This document shows, piece by piece, positions 1 to 4,774 of a stretch of DNA of 6,103 nucleotides. This DNA is from an uncultured bacterium (lineage in GTDB: Bacteria; Patescibacteriota; Saccharimonadia; Saccharimonadales; Saccharimonadaceae). Location of the stretch: NCBI GenBank assembly GCA_903889015.1, contig CAISVS010000121.1, positions 1-6,103 on the forward strand, given 5' to 3'. The notes below the pieces were generated by a model that was not told the DNA's origin, did no database searches, and worked only from the letters and a program-made list of their open reading frames with translations. Numbering within the stretch: the stretch's first letter is position 1; every line of letters begins with the position of its first letter. The position numbers and the translations under genes are program-made.

Positions 1-438
1 ACTAGTTGTTGTGCCAATCGAGTAACTTATTGGAATATTTAATTGTTGTAACACCCACATCATTAAGCCGGTTGTTGTTGTTTTGCCATGTGTACCAGCA
101 ATAGCAATTAGCTTTAGTTTTTTATCAGCAATAATGAAGGCCAACAGCTCGTCACGTTTAGCTACGCGAATTCCGAGTTGGCGTGCTAAAACTAATTCGG
201 GATGATCAGATTTAAGGGCTGATGTATAAACAAACCAGTCGATTGGTTGTTGGTCGAAGCTTGCCTGTAAAAAAGTGCCATCTTGACCGATATTTACGCT
301 AATTCCCTTTTTTTTAAGTTCTTTCGTAACTAATGATTCTTCTAAGTCAGAACCAACGACATTATAGCCTGCGTCATGTGCAATCTCGGCCAATGGTCCA
401 ATGCCAACGCCACCAATGCCAGAAAAATATATATTCAT
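1..438 (-). CDS. murC: UDP-N-acetylmuramate--L-alanine ligase (MurC), N-terminal 146 residues, cut by window edge
   Basis: Reading the minus strand from the ATG at 438 gives 146 codons with no stop before the left edge. MurC adds L-alanine to UDP-MurNAc with ATP, the first peptide step of cytoplasmic peptidoglycan precursor synthesis. Seen: an N-terminal glycine-rich Rossmann loop (GIGGVGIG, residues 7-14), a VVGSD strand end (about 41-45) as expected for the UDP-binding domain, and the Mur ligase ATP-binding P-loop GTHGKTTTTG at 115-124. The GTHGKT form and the early glycine loop fit MurC better than MurD, MurE or MurF; Mpl is the main alternative but is unlikely here. The catalytic middle domain and C-terminal domain lie outside the window. 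No Shine-Dalgarno precedes the ATG; an extended -10 ends 7 nt upstream, so the transcript is probably leaderless. It is divergent from the MFS gene at 520. Confidence 0.93.
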   Translation of the reverse strand, partial: MNIYFSGIGGVGIGPLAEIAHDAGYNVVGSDLEESLVTKELKKKGISVNIGQDGTFLQASFDQQPIDWFVYTSALKSDHPELVLARQLGIRVAKRDELLAFIIADKKLKLIAIAGTHGKTTTTGLMMWVLQQLNIPISYSIGTTTS

Positions 439-445
439 AGAATTT

Positions 446-454
446 AGTATATCA
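446..454 (-). promoter_or_regulatory. Extended -10 promoter of murC, leaderless spacing
   Basis: On the minus strand the bases read TGATATACT, an extended -10 (TGn plus TATACT, five of six consensus positions). Its end is 7 nt before the murC ATG at 438, so transcription should begin at or within a base or two of the start codon. I see no good -35 hexamer at 16-18 bp. Confidence 0.6.
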
Positions 455-475
455 CTTCATCTTTGAGGTTATCTG

Positions 476-484
476 TGTTGTAAT
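476..484 (+). promoter_or_regulatory. Possible extended -10 promoter for the MFS gene
   Basis: TGTTGTAAT reads as TGn plus TGTAAT (five of six consensus positions), with only a weak -35 match upstream. It would start RNA near 491 and leave a leader of about 29 nt before the ATG at 520. CATAAT at 493-498 is an alternative -10. The murC and MFS -10 boxes lie divergently about 20 bp apart, so the two genes could share regulation. Confidence 0.35.
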
Positions 485-519
485 AGAATAAGCATAATAA
501 TTTTTACACAAAAACACAT

Positions 520-1734
520 ATGATTAAGTCATTTTTATATAAAGTAATTGAGCGTCGTCATTTTTGGCGGTACGCTTCGTTTAATGAAATAGCTGAACTG
601 TACGCATCGCGGACTATTCGGGTGATTGCCATGAATATCGTGTCTGGGTTTACATCGGTCTATTTATACGAGGCCGGATTTAGTCTGCAATTTATTATGT
701 GGTTTTGGCTGTATTTTTATTTACTTAAAATACCTTGCACGTTTATTTCTGGTTATTTTGTGGCACGCTTTGGTCCAAAGCACGGTATATTAGTTAGTAA
801 TTTGTTGTACGTTCCATCTATGGCGGCGCTTGGTTTGATGCCACAATTTGGTATTATCAGCATAATCGCTTGGGGCATATTTATGGCTATGTCGGCTTCG
901 ATGTATCACATATCATACATGATTGATTTTTCGAAAGTTAAGAATATTGAACATGCTGGTAAAGAAATTGCCTTTATGAATATCTTGGAAAAAATCGCAA
1001 TTGGCATTAGTCCGATTGTTGGTGGTGTGATTGCATATTGGTTTGGTTTGCAGATTGTAATTTGGGTGGCAGCTTTGTTGTTTGCTGTTTCGGCTTTGCC
1101 TTTGATTAAATTAATTGAACCAGTCAGAACTCATCAAACAATTGAGTACAGCGGTTATCCATGGCGTGAGACTTTACCAAGTATTTCTGCTCAAACGGGT
1201 GTTGGATTTGATTATGTAACGACCGGAATTGTTTGGAGTTTGTTTATCGTTATTGTCGTATTCCCTGGTGTTGGTTGGGATGTTTATATCAGGTTAGGTG
1301 TTTTGTCATCTGTGACTATCCTAGCGGCTGTGGCGGCGTCATATACCTATGGAAAGCTAATCGATAAAAGTAAAGGTGGTAGTTTACTAAATCTGAGCGT
1401 TTTGGCGAATGCTGTTGTTCATGCTTTTCGACCTTTTGTCAGTACGGCTCCGTCAATTGTCGGCATCAACATCGCTAATGAAGTAGCTACTATGGGTTAT
1501 AATATGGCGTTTATGCGCGGTGTGTTTGATACTGCCGACTTATCGGGACATCGAATATTGTATTTATGTCTAAGTGATATTGTGGCGAATGTTGGGGCTG
1601 CAATTGCTTGTATTGTTTTGTTGGCCTGTACTATCATGTTGGGCGATATCGAGGGCTTAAGGGTATTCTTTTTCTTTGCAGCTGGCTTTGTACTGTTGAT
1701 CGGTACGGCTCACTTCCGTATCTATCGTAAATAA
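520..1734 (+). CDS. Major facilitator superfamily (MFS) transporter, 404 aa, substrate unknown
   Basis: A polytopic inner-membrane protein of typical MFS length (about 400 aa) with roughly 12 hydrophobic segments, near residues 36-50, 55-80, 90-107, 111-135, 153-174, 177-197, 231-249, 257-278, 287-303, 312-332, 347-373 and 379-398. The MFS cytoplasmic loop motif (GxxxDRxGxx type) is visible twice, as MFS pseudosymmetry predicts: GYFVARFGPKHG at 78-89 after TM2, and GKLIDKSKGG at 278-287 in the second half. The region around 200-230 is the hydrophilic central loop. It would carry a small solute by secondary transport, but direction and substrate cannot be read from the sequence. The ATG at 520 has no Shine-Dalgarno before it. 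No convincing terminator lies in the 43 bp before the next gene, which has its own promoter, so read-through is possible. The MFS call is firm; drug export versus nutrient uptake is open. Confidence 0.85.
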   Translation: MIKSFLYKVIERRHFWRYASFNEIAELYASRTIRVIAMNIVSGFTSVYLYEAGFSLQFIMWFWLYFYLLKIPCTFISGYFVARFGPKHGILVSNLLYVPSMAALGLMPQFGIISIIAWGIFMAMSASMYHISYMIDFSKVKNIEHAGKEIAFMNILEKIAIGISPIVGGVIAYWFGLQIVIWVAALLFAVSALPLIKLIEPVRTHQTIEYSGYPWRETLPSISAQTGVGFDYVTTGIVWSLFIVIVVFPGVGWDVYIRLGVLSSVTILAAVAASYTYGKLIDKSKGGSLLNLSVLANAVVHAFRPFVSTAPSIVGINIANEVATMGYNMAFMRGVFDTADLSGHRILYLCLSDIVANVGAAIACIVLLACTIMLGDIEGLRVFFFFAAGFVLLIGTAHFRIYRK

Positions 1735-1741
1735 TCCCTCG

Positions 1742-1750
1742 TGGTATACT
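1742..1750 (+). promoter_or_regulatory. Extended -10 promoter for the 1778 gene
   Basis: TGGTATACT is an extended -10 with five of six hexamer positions matching; no clear -35 is seen. RNA would start near 1757, leaving a leader of about 20 nt that carries the Shine-Dalgarno. Confidence 0.6.
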
Positions 1751-1762
1751 AGAATTAATAGT

Positions 1763-1770
1763 AAGGTGGG
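1763..1770 (+). promoter_or_regulatory. Shine-Dalgarno that fixes the GTG start at 1778
   Basis: AAGGTGGG lies 7 nt before the GTG at 1778. It is the reason for choosing that non-ATG start. Confidence 0.65.
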
Positions 1771-1777
1771 TTTATAG

Positions 1778-2407
1778 GTGGTAAATAAGAAGTTTACAAA
1801 ACGAAGTATCAAGCAGCTACAACGTGTCAAAACGTGGCAGTTGATTGTTTTGTTTGTTTTGATGAGCTTTGTTTCGGCGACTTTTTTGCGCTTAAATAAT
1901 ATCGGCATGGTCGAACGACGGACGGCTGTAATTAATGCTGATGCGGCTGGGGATGATGGCATAACTCAAAGCAGGTTGTATGATTTACAACGCTATGTTT
2001 CGGCTCATATGGGGACTGATATGGGCAACGGTGTTTCATTGGTGGCGACTTATAATCGTGATTATCAAACACAACTAAATCAGGCTGCAAGTTATGCAAA
2101 TGAGAACGGTAATATCTACAAAAAAGCCCAACAGGTTTGCGTGTCTCAGTTCAGTCATTATTCGCAGGCCTATGTGCAATGTACCACTGATGAGTTGGCA
2201 AAATATCCGTCAGGAAAGGACTTGGTAAATTCGATAAATTTGCCGTCTGCTCTGTATCGATATACATTCGTATCGCCACTTTGGTCGTCTGATTTTGCCG
2301 GTTGGTCATTGGTTGTTTGTGTAGTAATTTTAATAATGATTTTGCTTCGTTTTATAGGGGTTGTTATCTTACGATTTTTACTAAGACAACACTACAAGAG
2401 TATATAA
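1778..2407 (+). CDS. Conserved-looking two-TM membrane protein of unknown function, 209 aa
   Basis: Starts at GTG 1778 behind a good Shine-Dalgarno. Seen: a basic N-terminus (residues 1-19, many K and R), TM1 at about 20-37, a polar segment at about 38-173 predicted to be extracytoplasmic, TM2 at about 174-200, and a short basic tail. The loop starts with RLNNIGMVERR (38-48) followed by acidic residues, then SRLYDLQRYVSAHM (65-78), which looks helical and amphipathic. Two cysteines in the loop (C121 and C135) could form a disulfide. The RLNNIGMVERR...YDLQRYVSAHM stretch resembles uncharacterised proteins I recall from Saccharibacteria, but no function is known to me. A surface or cell-envelope role is inference from topology alone. 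It follows the MFS gene by 43 bp with its own promoter, so the two need not be functionally linked. Confidence 0.8.
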   Translation: MVNKKFTKRSIKQLQRVKTWQLIVLFVLMSFVSATFLRLNNIGMVERRTAVINADAAGDDGITQSRLYDLQRYVSAHMGTDMGNGVSLVATYNRDYQTQLNQAASYANENGNIYKKAQQVCVSQFSHYSQAYVQCTTDELAKYPSGKDLVNSINLPSALYRYTFVSPLWSSDFAGWSLVVCVVILIMILLRFIGVVILRFLLRQHYKSI

Positions 2408-2410
2408 CCG

Positions 2411-2439
2411 TTGACACCGAGGGCGCAGCAATGTACTCT
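2411..2439 (+). promoter_or_regulatory. Possible promoter for the 68-aa gene
   Basis: A perfect TTGACA at 2411-2416 is followed, after 17 bp, by a poor -10 (TACTCT, 2434-2439; three of six). It sits just after the previous stop codon and would give a leader of about 30 nt containing the AGGAGG. The -35 is persuasive and the -10 is not. Confidence 0.4.
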
Positions 2440-2459
2440 AGCTTTTGGATAGTATTAAC

Positions 2460-2465
2460 AGGAGG
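2460..2465 (+). promoter_or_regulatory. Strong Shine-Dalgarno fixing the ATG at 2478
   Basis: AGGAGG lies 12 nt before ATG 2478. A longer reading from TTG at 2445 would put this motif inside the coding sequence and is rejected. Confidence 0.7.
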
Positions 2466-2477
2466 TATAAGAATTTT

Positions 2478-2684
2478 ATGGCTTACAAGCACACAAACTC
2501 GAAAGGTATCACTTATTACTTGCACAGCACAGAAGTAACACTTCGTGGTGGCAAACAACAAACTATCTACTTTTTCGCAAAAGTAGAAAAGAATGCAAAA
2601 GGTCAACCAGTTGACTTGCCTGCAGACCGAATCGTCAAAGAAAACCCACGCAATGGATTCTTGACTGTTTCAAAGAAAAAATAG
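2478..2684 (+). CDS. Small basic conserved protein of unknown function, 68 aa
   Basis: A compact soluble protein with no TM segment or cysteine. It starts MAYKHTNSKG, continues with a YYLH strand, then TLRGGKQQTIYFFAK (residues 21-35), a short variable turn, and PADRIVKENPRNGFLTVSKKK at the C-terminus. The pattern (KxTNSKGxxYYLH, LRGGxxQxIYFF, P..RxVxENxRxGxxxxKK) matches small proteins I recall as widespread in Patescibacteria and scattered elsewhere, with no characterised role. Alternating hydrophobic residues suggest a small beta-rich fold, and the basic lysine-rich ends would permit nucleic-acid or ribosome binding, though that is inference only. The best Shine-Dalgarno of the monocistronic genes suggests high expression. 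A hairpin terminator follows about 60 bp downstream. A ribosome-associated or nucleoid-type protein and a regulator subunit are both possible. Confidence 0.82.
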   Translation: MAYKHTNSKGITYYLHSTEVTLRGGKQQTIYFFAKVEKNAKGQPVDLPADRIVKENPRNGFLTVSKKK

Positions 2685-2710
2685 TTATTTAGTACTTGCA
2701 ACATAAGCAC

Positions 2711-2735
2711 GTTTGGTAGTATAGTAAAACCAAAC
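2711..2735 (+). repeat. Inverted repeat GTTTGGT / ACCAAAC upstream of the terminator
   Basis: GTTTGGT (2711-2717) and ACCAAAC (2729-2735) can form a 7-bp stem with an 11-nt loop. Further GTTTGG copies occur at 2773-2778 (partly in the terminator arm) and 2803-2808. Separately, CCAAACAAA (2730-2738) is perfectly complementary to TTTGTTTGG (2770-2778), which would compete with the terminator hairpin. Confidence 0.45.
2714..2722 (+). promoter_or_regulatory. Promoter-like element just ahead of the 2746 hairpin
   Basis: TGGTAGTAT at 2714-2722 is an extended -10 like others in this window. Alternatively TTGCAA (2696-2701) pairs with TATAGT (2720-2725) over an 18-bp spacer. Either would start an RNA near 2729-2733 that meets the terminator-like hairpin within about 45 nt. 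It may be a chance match in AT-rich DNA. Confidence 0.3.
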
Positions 2736-2745
2736 AAACAGGTGC

Positions 2746-2773
2746 CAAAAATGTCCCTACGGGGACATTTTTG
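2746..2773 (+). terminator. Strong hairpin terminator, 12-bp perfect stem with UNCG-type loop
   Basis: CAAAAATGTCCC (2746-2757) pairs perfectly with GGGACATTTTTG (2762-2773) around the four-base loop TACG, closed by C-G. That is a UACG tetraloop of the very stable UNCG class. The stem top is GC-rich and its 3' arm contains a run of five T, followed by a further TTT, as in an intrinsic terminator. It most likely ends the 2478-2684 transcript; the A-run in the 5' arm would give a T-run on the other strand, so it could work in both directions. Confidence 0.72.
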
Positions 2774-2824
2774 TTTGGCCTAAAAACTATGTAATATTTG
2801 AAGTTTGGTCCTCATTAACACAGA

Positions 2825-2852
2825 TTGACAAGTAATACAAATATGCTATAAT
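2825..2852 (+). promoter_or_regulatory. Near-perfect sigma70-type promoter for the 2862 gene
   Basis: TTGACA (2825-2830), a 16-bp spacer, and TATAAT (2847-2852) preceded by TGc, so both hexamers are consensus and the -10 is extended. The -10 ends 9 nt before ATG 2862, placing the RNA start about 1-3 nt upstream of the ATG or on it. This is the strongest promoter in the window by consensus. Confidence 0.85.
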
Positions 2853-2861
2853 ACAATCATT

Positions 2862-3407
2862 ATGGAAGCGCCAAAACCAGATTTGAAATTTGCTGGACTT
2901 ACAGAGTCAGATTTTGAAAAATATGCAGAAAAAAATTTTCACGGTGTGTATTTAGAGGCCTATAGAAGTTTAGGCATCACTCCAGAGGACTTAGAGCAAT
3001 CGAATCAAGCAGTCACTACTTCTGGCACAGAAAAAGACACAAACCTCTCTGATTTAAGTGACGAACGGGCTGAATTGGATTTGACGGAACAAAAGAAGCA
3101 ATTAGAGGTGGCATTTAACGCTGCAAAAAAGGCGTATACTGTTCATTTAGAAATTAACAGGGCTGAACTTAATTATTCAAAGCCAGACGGAAGTGTATAT
3201 CGAAATAGTGATATAAAAAAGCTTAAAGCTGACGAGAAGTTATTTAGGAATGAATCAAAGGAAGCGTTGTATGCAATTATCGATAGCAAATTGCTGGAGT
3301 CGATTGGGCTAAATCGTAATTCTCAAATGAAATTAGCTGATGACTTGAATCGTATTGCGTATAGTTTTTATGTTTCTGTAAATGGTTTAGATAGCGATCA
3401 ACGCTAA
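2862..3407 (+). CDS. Soluble protein of unknown function, 181 aa
   Basis: I do not recognise a family. The protein has no signal peptide, TM segment or cysteine and is acidic and highly charged. Residues 13-45 look helical (LTESDFEKYAEKNF, then a YLEAYRSLGITPEDLEQ turn). Residues 46-66 form a low-complexity Ser/Thr/Asp linker. Residues 67-105 form a long amphipathic helix that could be coiled coil (ERAELDLTEQKKQLEVAFNA onward). A C-terminal helical part spans about 115-170. The all-helical two-part layout with a flexible linker suggests an adaptor or binding protein, which is inference only. ATG 2862 is chosen because the perfect promoter ends 9 nt before it and no Shine-Dalgarno exists; transcription is probably leaderless or nearly so. 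It stands alone, with the next gene having its own promoter. Confidence 0.72.
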   Translation: MEAPKPDLKFAGLTESDFEKYAEKNFHGVYLEAYRSLGITPEDLEQSNQAVTTSGTEKDTNLSDLSDERAELDLTEQKKQLEVAFNAAKKAYTVHLEINRAELNYSKPDGSVYRNSDIKKLKADEKLFRNESKEALYAIIDSKLLESIGLNRNSQMKLADDLNRIAYSFYVSVNGLDSDQR

Positions 3408-3426
3408 GACTCCAATGTTGGTATTT

Positions 3427-3457
3427 TAACGGTAATATAAAACTAGCATTACTGTTA
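3427..3457 (+). repeat. Inverted repeat overlapping the 3468 promoter, possible operator
   Basis: TAACGGTAAT (3427-3436) and ATTACTGTTA (3448-3457) form two 10-bp arms with a single G/T mismatch, separated by 11 bp. The right arm covers the TG motif and the first bases of the -10 of the downstream gene, a position suited to a repressor. With no T-run after it, it does not look like a terminator for the 2862 gene. Confidence 0.45.
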
Positions 3458-3461
3458 TAAT
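3453..3461 (+). promoter_or_regulatory. Extended -10 promoter of the 3468 gene, leaderless spacing
   Basis: TGTTATAAT is a perfect extended -10 with no evident -35. It ends only 6 nt before the GTG at 3468, so the first transcribed base should be at or next to the start codon. Confidence 0.7.
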
Positions 3462-3467
3462 AAATTT

Positions 3468-4259
3468 GTGAAATATCTTTACAGGTTTTTATTGATAGTC
3501 TTATTATTCGCTGTTGGTGTTTTTGGATATAGCTTTTATCAAAAAAACCAGCTGGTTGAAATTAAGAATGTATCATCGGCGACGTTGGCAGATCCGGTTC
3601 AAACGCCTTTTAGCGGTTCGTATTCGATTAGTTTCAATAATATTGGCGACGATTATTCGTATAATTACGCTATCAAACCGTTGGATGATTACAAGATTAC
3701 CGGTGTCGTCGTTAGTAAAATCGATCATAATCCGGCAGATAGTGATTACGAAAAGCCAATTCGCTATGATTTGTGTATTGTATGGGGTAAAAATGTTTCA
3801 GAAAAAACATATCTTTCACCAGATATTAGTATCTCTCAAAGTGGAAGGTACTGTAATTACAGGTATTCTAACAACGCTACATTTTATCCTGATCAAATTT
3901 CGAATAATCATATAATTACCAAAAATAGTACGATTCTTGATACGTTGCAGGCAATTAATGTTGGAGACGAGATTTCTATTTCTGGTAAGTTAGTCGATAT
4001 GACAATTAGCGGCAATGACGCTTCAGCCAATCAGATAAAAATTCCGTGGGTATCAAGTACAAAACGTGACGATACTGGCAACGGTGCCTGTGAGTCAATT
4101 TATGCTGAGTCGATTACCATTTTGAACCCAGTTCATCGTCAAGATGTGACCATGAATTTATACTCGGAGTATATAGCGATAGGGATACTCACACTATTTG
4201 TCTTAAGGGCAATAATCTTTGTATTGTTTGCGAAACAAAAAAACACTAACAGACTTTAG
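3468..4259 (+). CDS. Membrane-anchored protein with a conserved extracytoplasmic domain of unknown function, 263 aa
   Basis: Starts at GTG 3468, set by the -10 6 nt upstream. Seen: an N-terminal TM or uncleaved signal anchor at about 5-24, an extracytoplasmic region at about 25-233, a second TM at about 235-255, and a lysine/asparagine tail. The middle contains YKITGVVVSK (75-84), DLCIVWG (101-107), a tyrosine-rich segment with C129, NVGDEISISGKLVDM (164-178) and TKRDDTGNGACES (198-210). The order DLCxVWG, then VGDxxxxxGxLV, then TxRxDTGNGACE resembles an uncharacterised domain I recall from hypothetical proteins of several bacterial phyla; that is memory, not a search. C103, C129 and C208 may form a disulfide or bind metal. 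The N terminus is predicted to be inside and the bulk outside. Substrate and partners are unknown. The neighbours on both sides have separate promoters, so the context says little. Confidence 0.8.
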   Translation: MKYLYRFLLIVLLFAVGVFGYSFYQKNQLVEIKNVSSATLADPVQTPFSGSYSISFNNIGDDYSYNYAIKPLDDYKITGVVVSKIDHNPADSDYEKPIRYDLCIVWGKNVSEKTYLSPDISISQSGRYCNYRYSNNATFYPDQISNNHIITKNSTILDTLQAINVGDEISISGKLVDMTISGNDASANQIKIPWVSSTKRDDTGNGACESIYAESITILNPVHRQDVTMNLYSEYIAIGILTLFVLRAIIFVLFAKQKNTNRL

Positions 4260-4289
4260 TGAATGCAGCAGTATTTTTATGTGAGTGTA

Positions 4290-4318
4290 TTGACAATACT
4301 TAGATATCTAAGTAATAT
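4290..4318 (+). promoter_or_regulatory. Promoter of the MarR-SDR operon
   Basis: TTGACA (4290-4295), a 17-bp spacer, and TAATAT (4313-4318; four of six). The -10 ends 6 nt before ATG 4325, so the MarR message should be leaderless. The spacer is almost entirely occupied by the palindrome at 4297-4314, which also covers the first two bases of the -10. Confidence 0.78.
4297..4314. promoter_or_regulatory. 18-bp perfect palindrome between -35 and -10, probable MarR operator
   Basis: TACTTAGATATCTAAGTA is its own reverse complement over all 18 bases. Its length and two-fold symmetry suit a dimeric winged-helix regulator of the MarR type, which commonly binds 16-20-bp palindromes and represses its own operon. 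Its placement inside the core promoter predicts direct block of RNA polymerase. Binding by the product of the gene at 4325 is inference. Confidence 0.75.
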
Positions 4319-4324
4319 TTAATT

Positions 4325-4774
4325 ATGAATCCATCCGAGACTTTAAGTTACAAATTACATGCCGTTGTGTATTCGATTGATGAATTGTCTAATCGTATCT
4401 TTCGTGACAATAGCGATGTCTGTTTTCCTCAATTTTTAATAATTCTTTGTGCTTATCAAAATCCTGGCCATACGCAAAAATTTGCTGCTAAATGGCTGCA
4501 ATTAACTGAGGCGACAGTTAGCTATATGGTTAAAGTGGTCCATAAAAAAGGTTATATTGAGGTTAAGCTGGACGAAGATGATTTAAGGACTCGAAATATA
4601 TATGTTACTGACAGCGGCAAGGAATTGATTGAGCATATTTATCCGATACTGGAAGAATCTTTGGGTGGTTTATTTAGCGATATAGACCCCAAAGCTATGG
4701 CTGACTTTATGCACGGTTTGGATTTGGTTTATAAAAATTTAAATAACAAAATGGAGGAATACAAATGCATTTAG
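4325..4774 (+). CDS. MarR-family winged helix-turn-helix transcriptional regulator, 149 aa
   Basis: Length is typical for MarR (about 140-150 aa). The winged HTH is visible: helix FAAKWLQL (53-60), recognition helix TEATVSYMVKVVHKKG (61-76), then the wing with the family signature DEDDLRTRNIYVTDSG (83-98), equivalent to the usual DxRDxRxxxxxLTxxG. Helices at about 5-25 and 100-140 would form the dimerisation part. The predicted role is an autorepressor released by a small ligand or oxidant and controlling itself and the SDR gene it overlaps by 10 nt. C33 and C42 in the helix before the HTH, and C148 near the end, could be redox-sensing, but the position differs from my memory of the OhrR cysteine, so this is weak. 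No Shine-Dalgarno precedes the start; the -10 ends 6 nt upstream. The family is clear, the effector is unknown. Confidence 0.88.
   Translation: MNPSETLSYKLHAVVYSIDELSNRIFRDNSDVCFPQFLIILCAYQNPGHTQKFAAKWLQLTEATVSYMVKVVHKKGYIEVKLDEDDLRTRNIYVTDSGKELIEHIYPILEESLGGLFSDIDPKAMADFMHGLDLVYKNLNNKMEEYKCI
4753..4757 (+). promoter_or_regulatory. Shine-Dalgarno of the SDR gene inside the MarR coding end
   Basis: GGAGG lies 7 nt before ATG 4765 and within the last MarR codons, as expected for translational coupling. It contrasts with the leaderless start of the first gene of the same operon. Confidence 0.75.

Noticed and set aside
1657..1962. Minus-strand open frame of about 100 codons
   Set aside because: It spans the end of the MFS gene, the intergenic promoter and the start of the 1778 gene, with no initiation signal of its own and no recognisable protein; it is an antisense shadow.
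2445..2477. Longer version of the 68-aa protein starting at TTG 2445
   Set aside because: It would place AGGAGG at 2460-2465 inside the coding region, and MAYKHTNSKG is the natural N-terminus.
2302..2538. Plus-strand frame across the end of the 1778 gene and the start of the 68-aa gene
   Set aside because: It runs out of frame with both genes, covers the promoter and Shine-Dalgarno at 2411-2465, and its protein looks random.
2364..2606. Minus-strand frame opposite the small protein gene
   Set aside because: No ribosome site or coherent protein; explained by the coding strand.
3514..3915. 133-codon frame inside the 3468 gene in another phase
   Set aside because: The frame at 3468 has two TM segments, recognisable motifs and a matched promoter; the alternative is rich in I, R and L with no domain logic.
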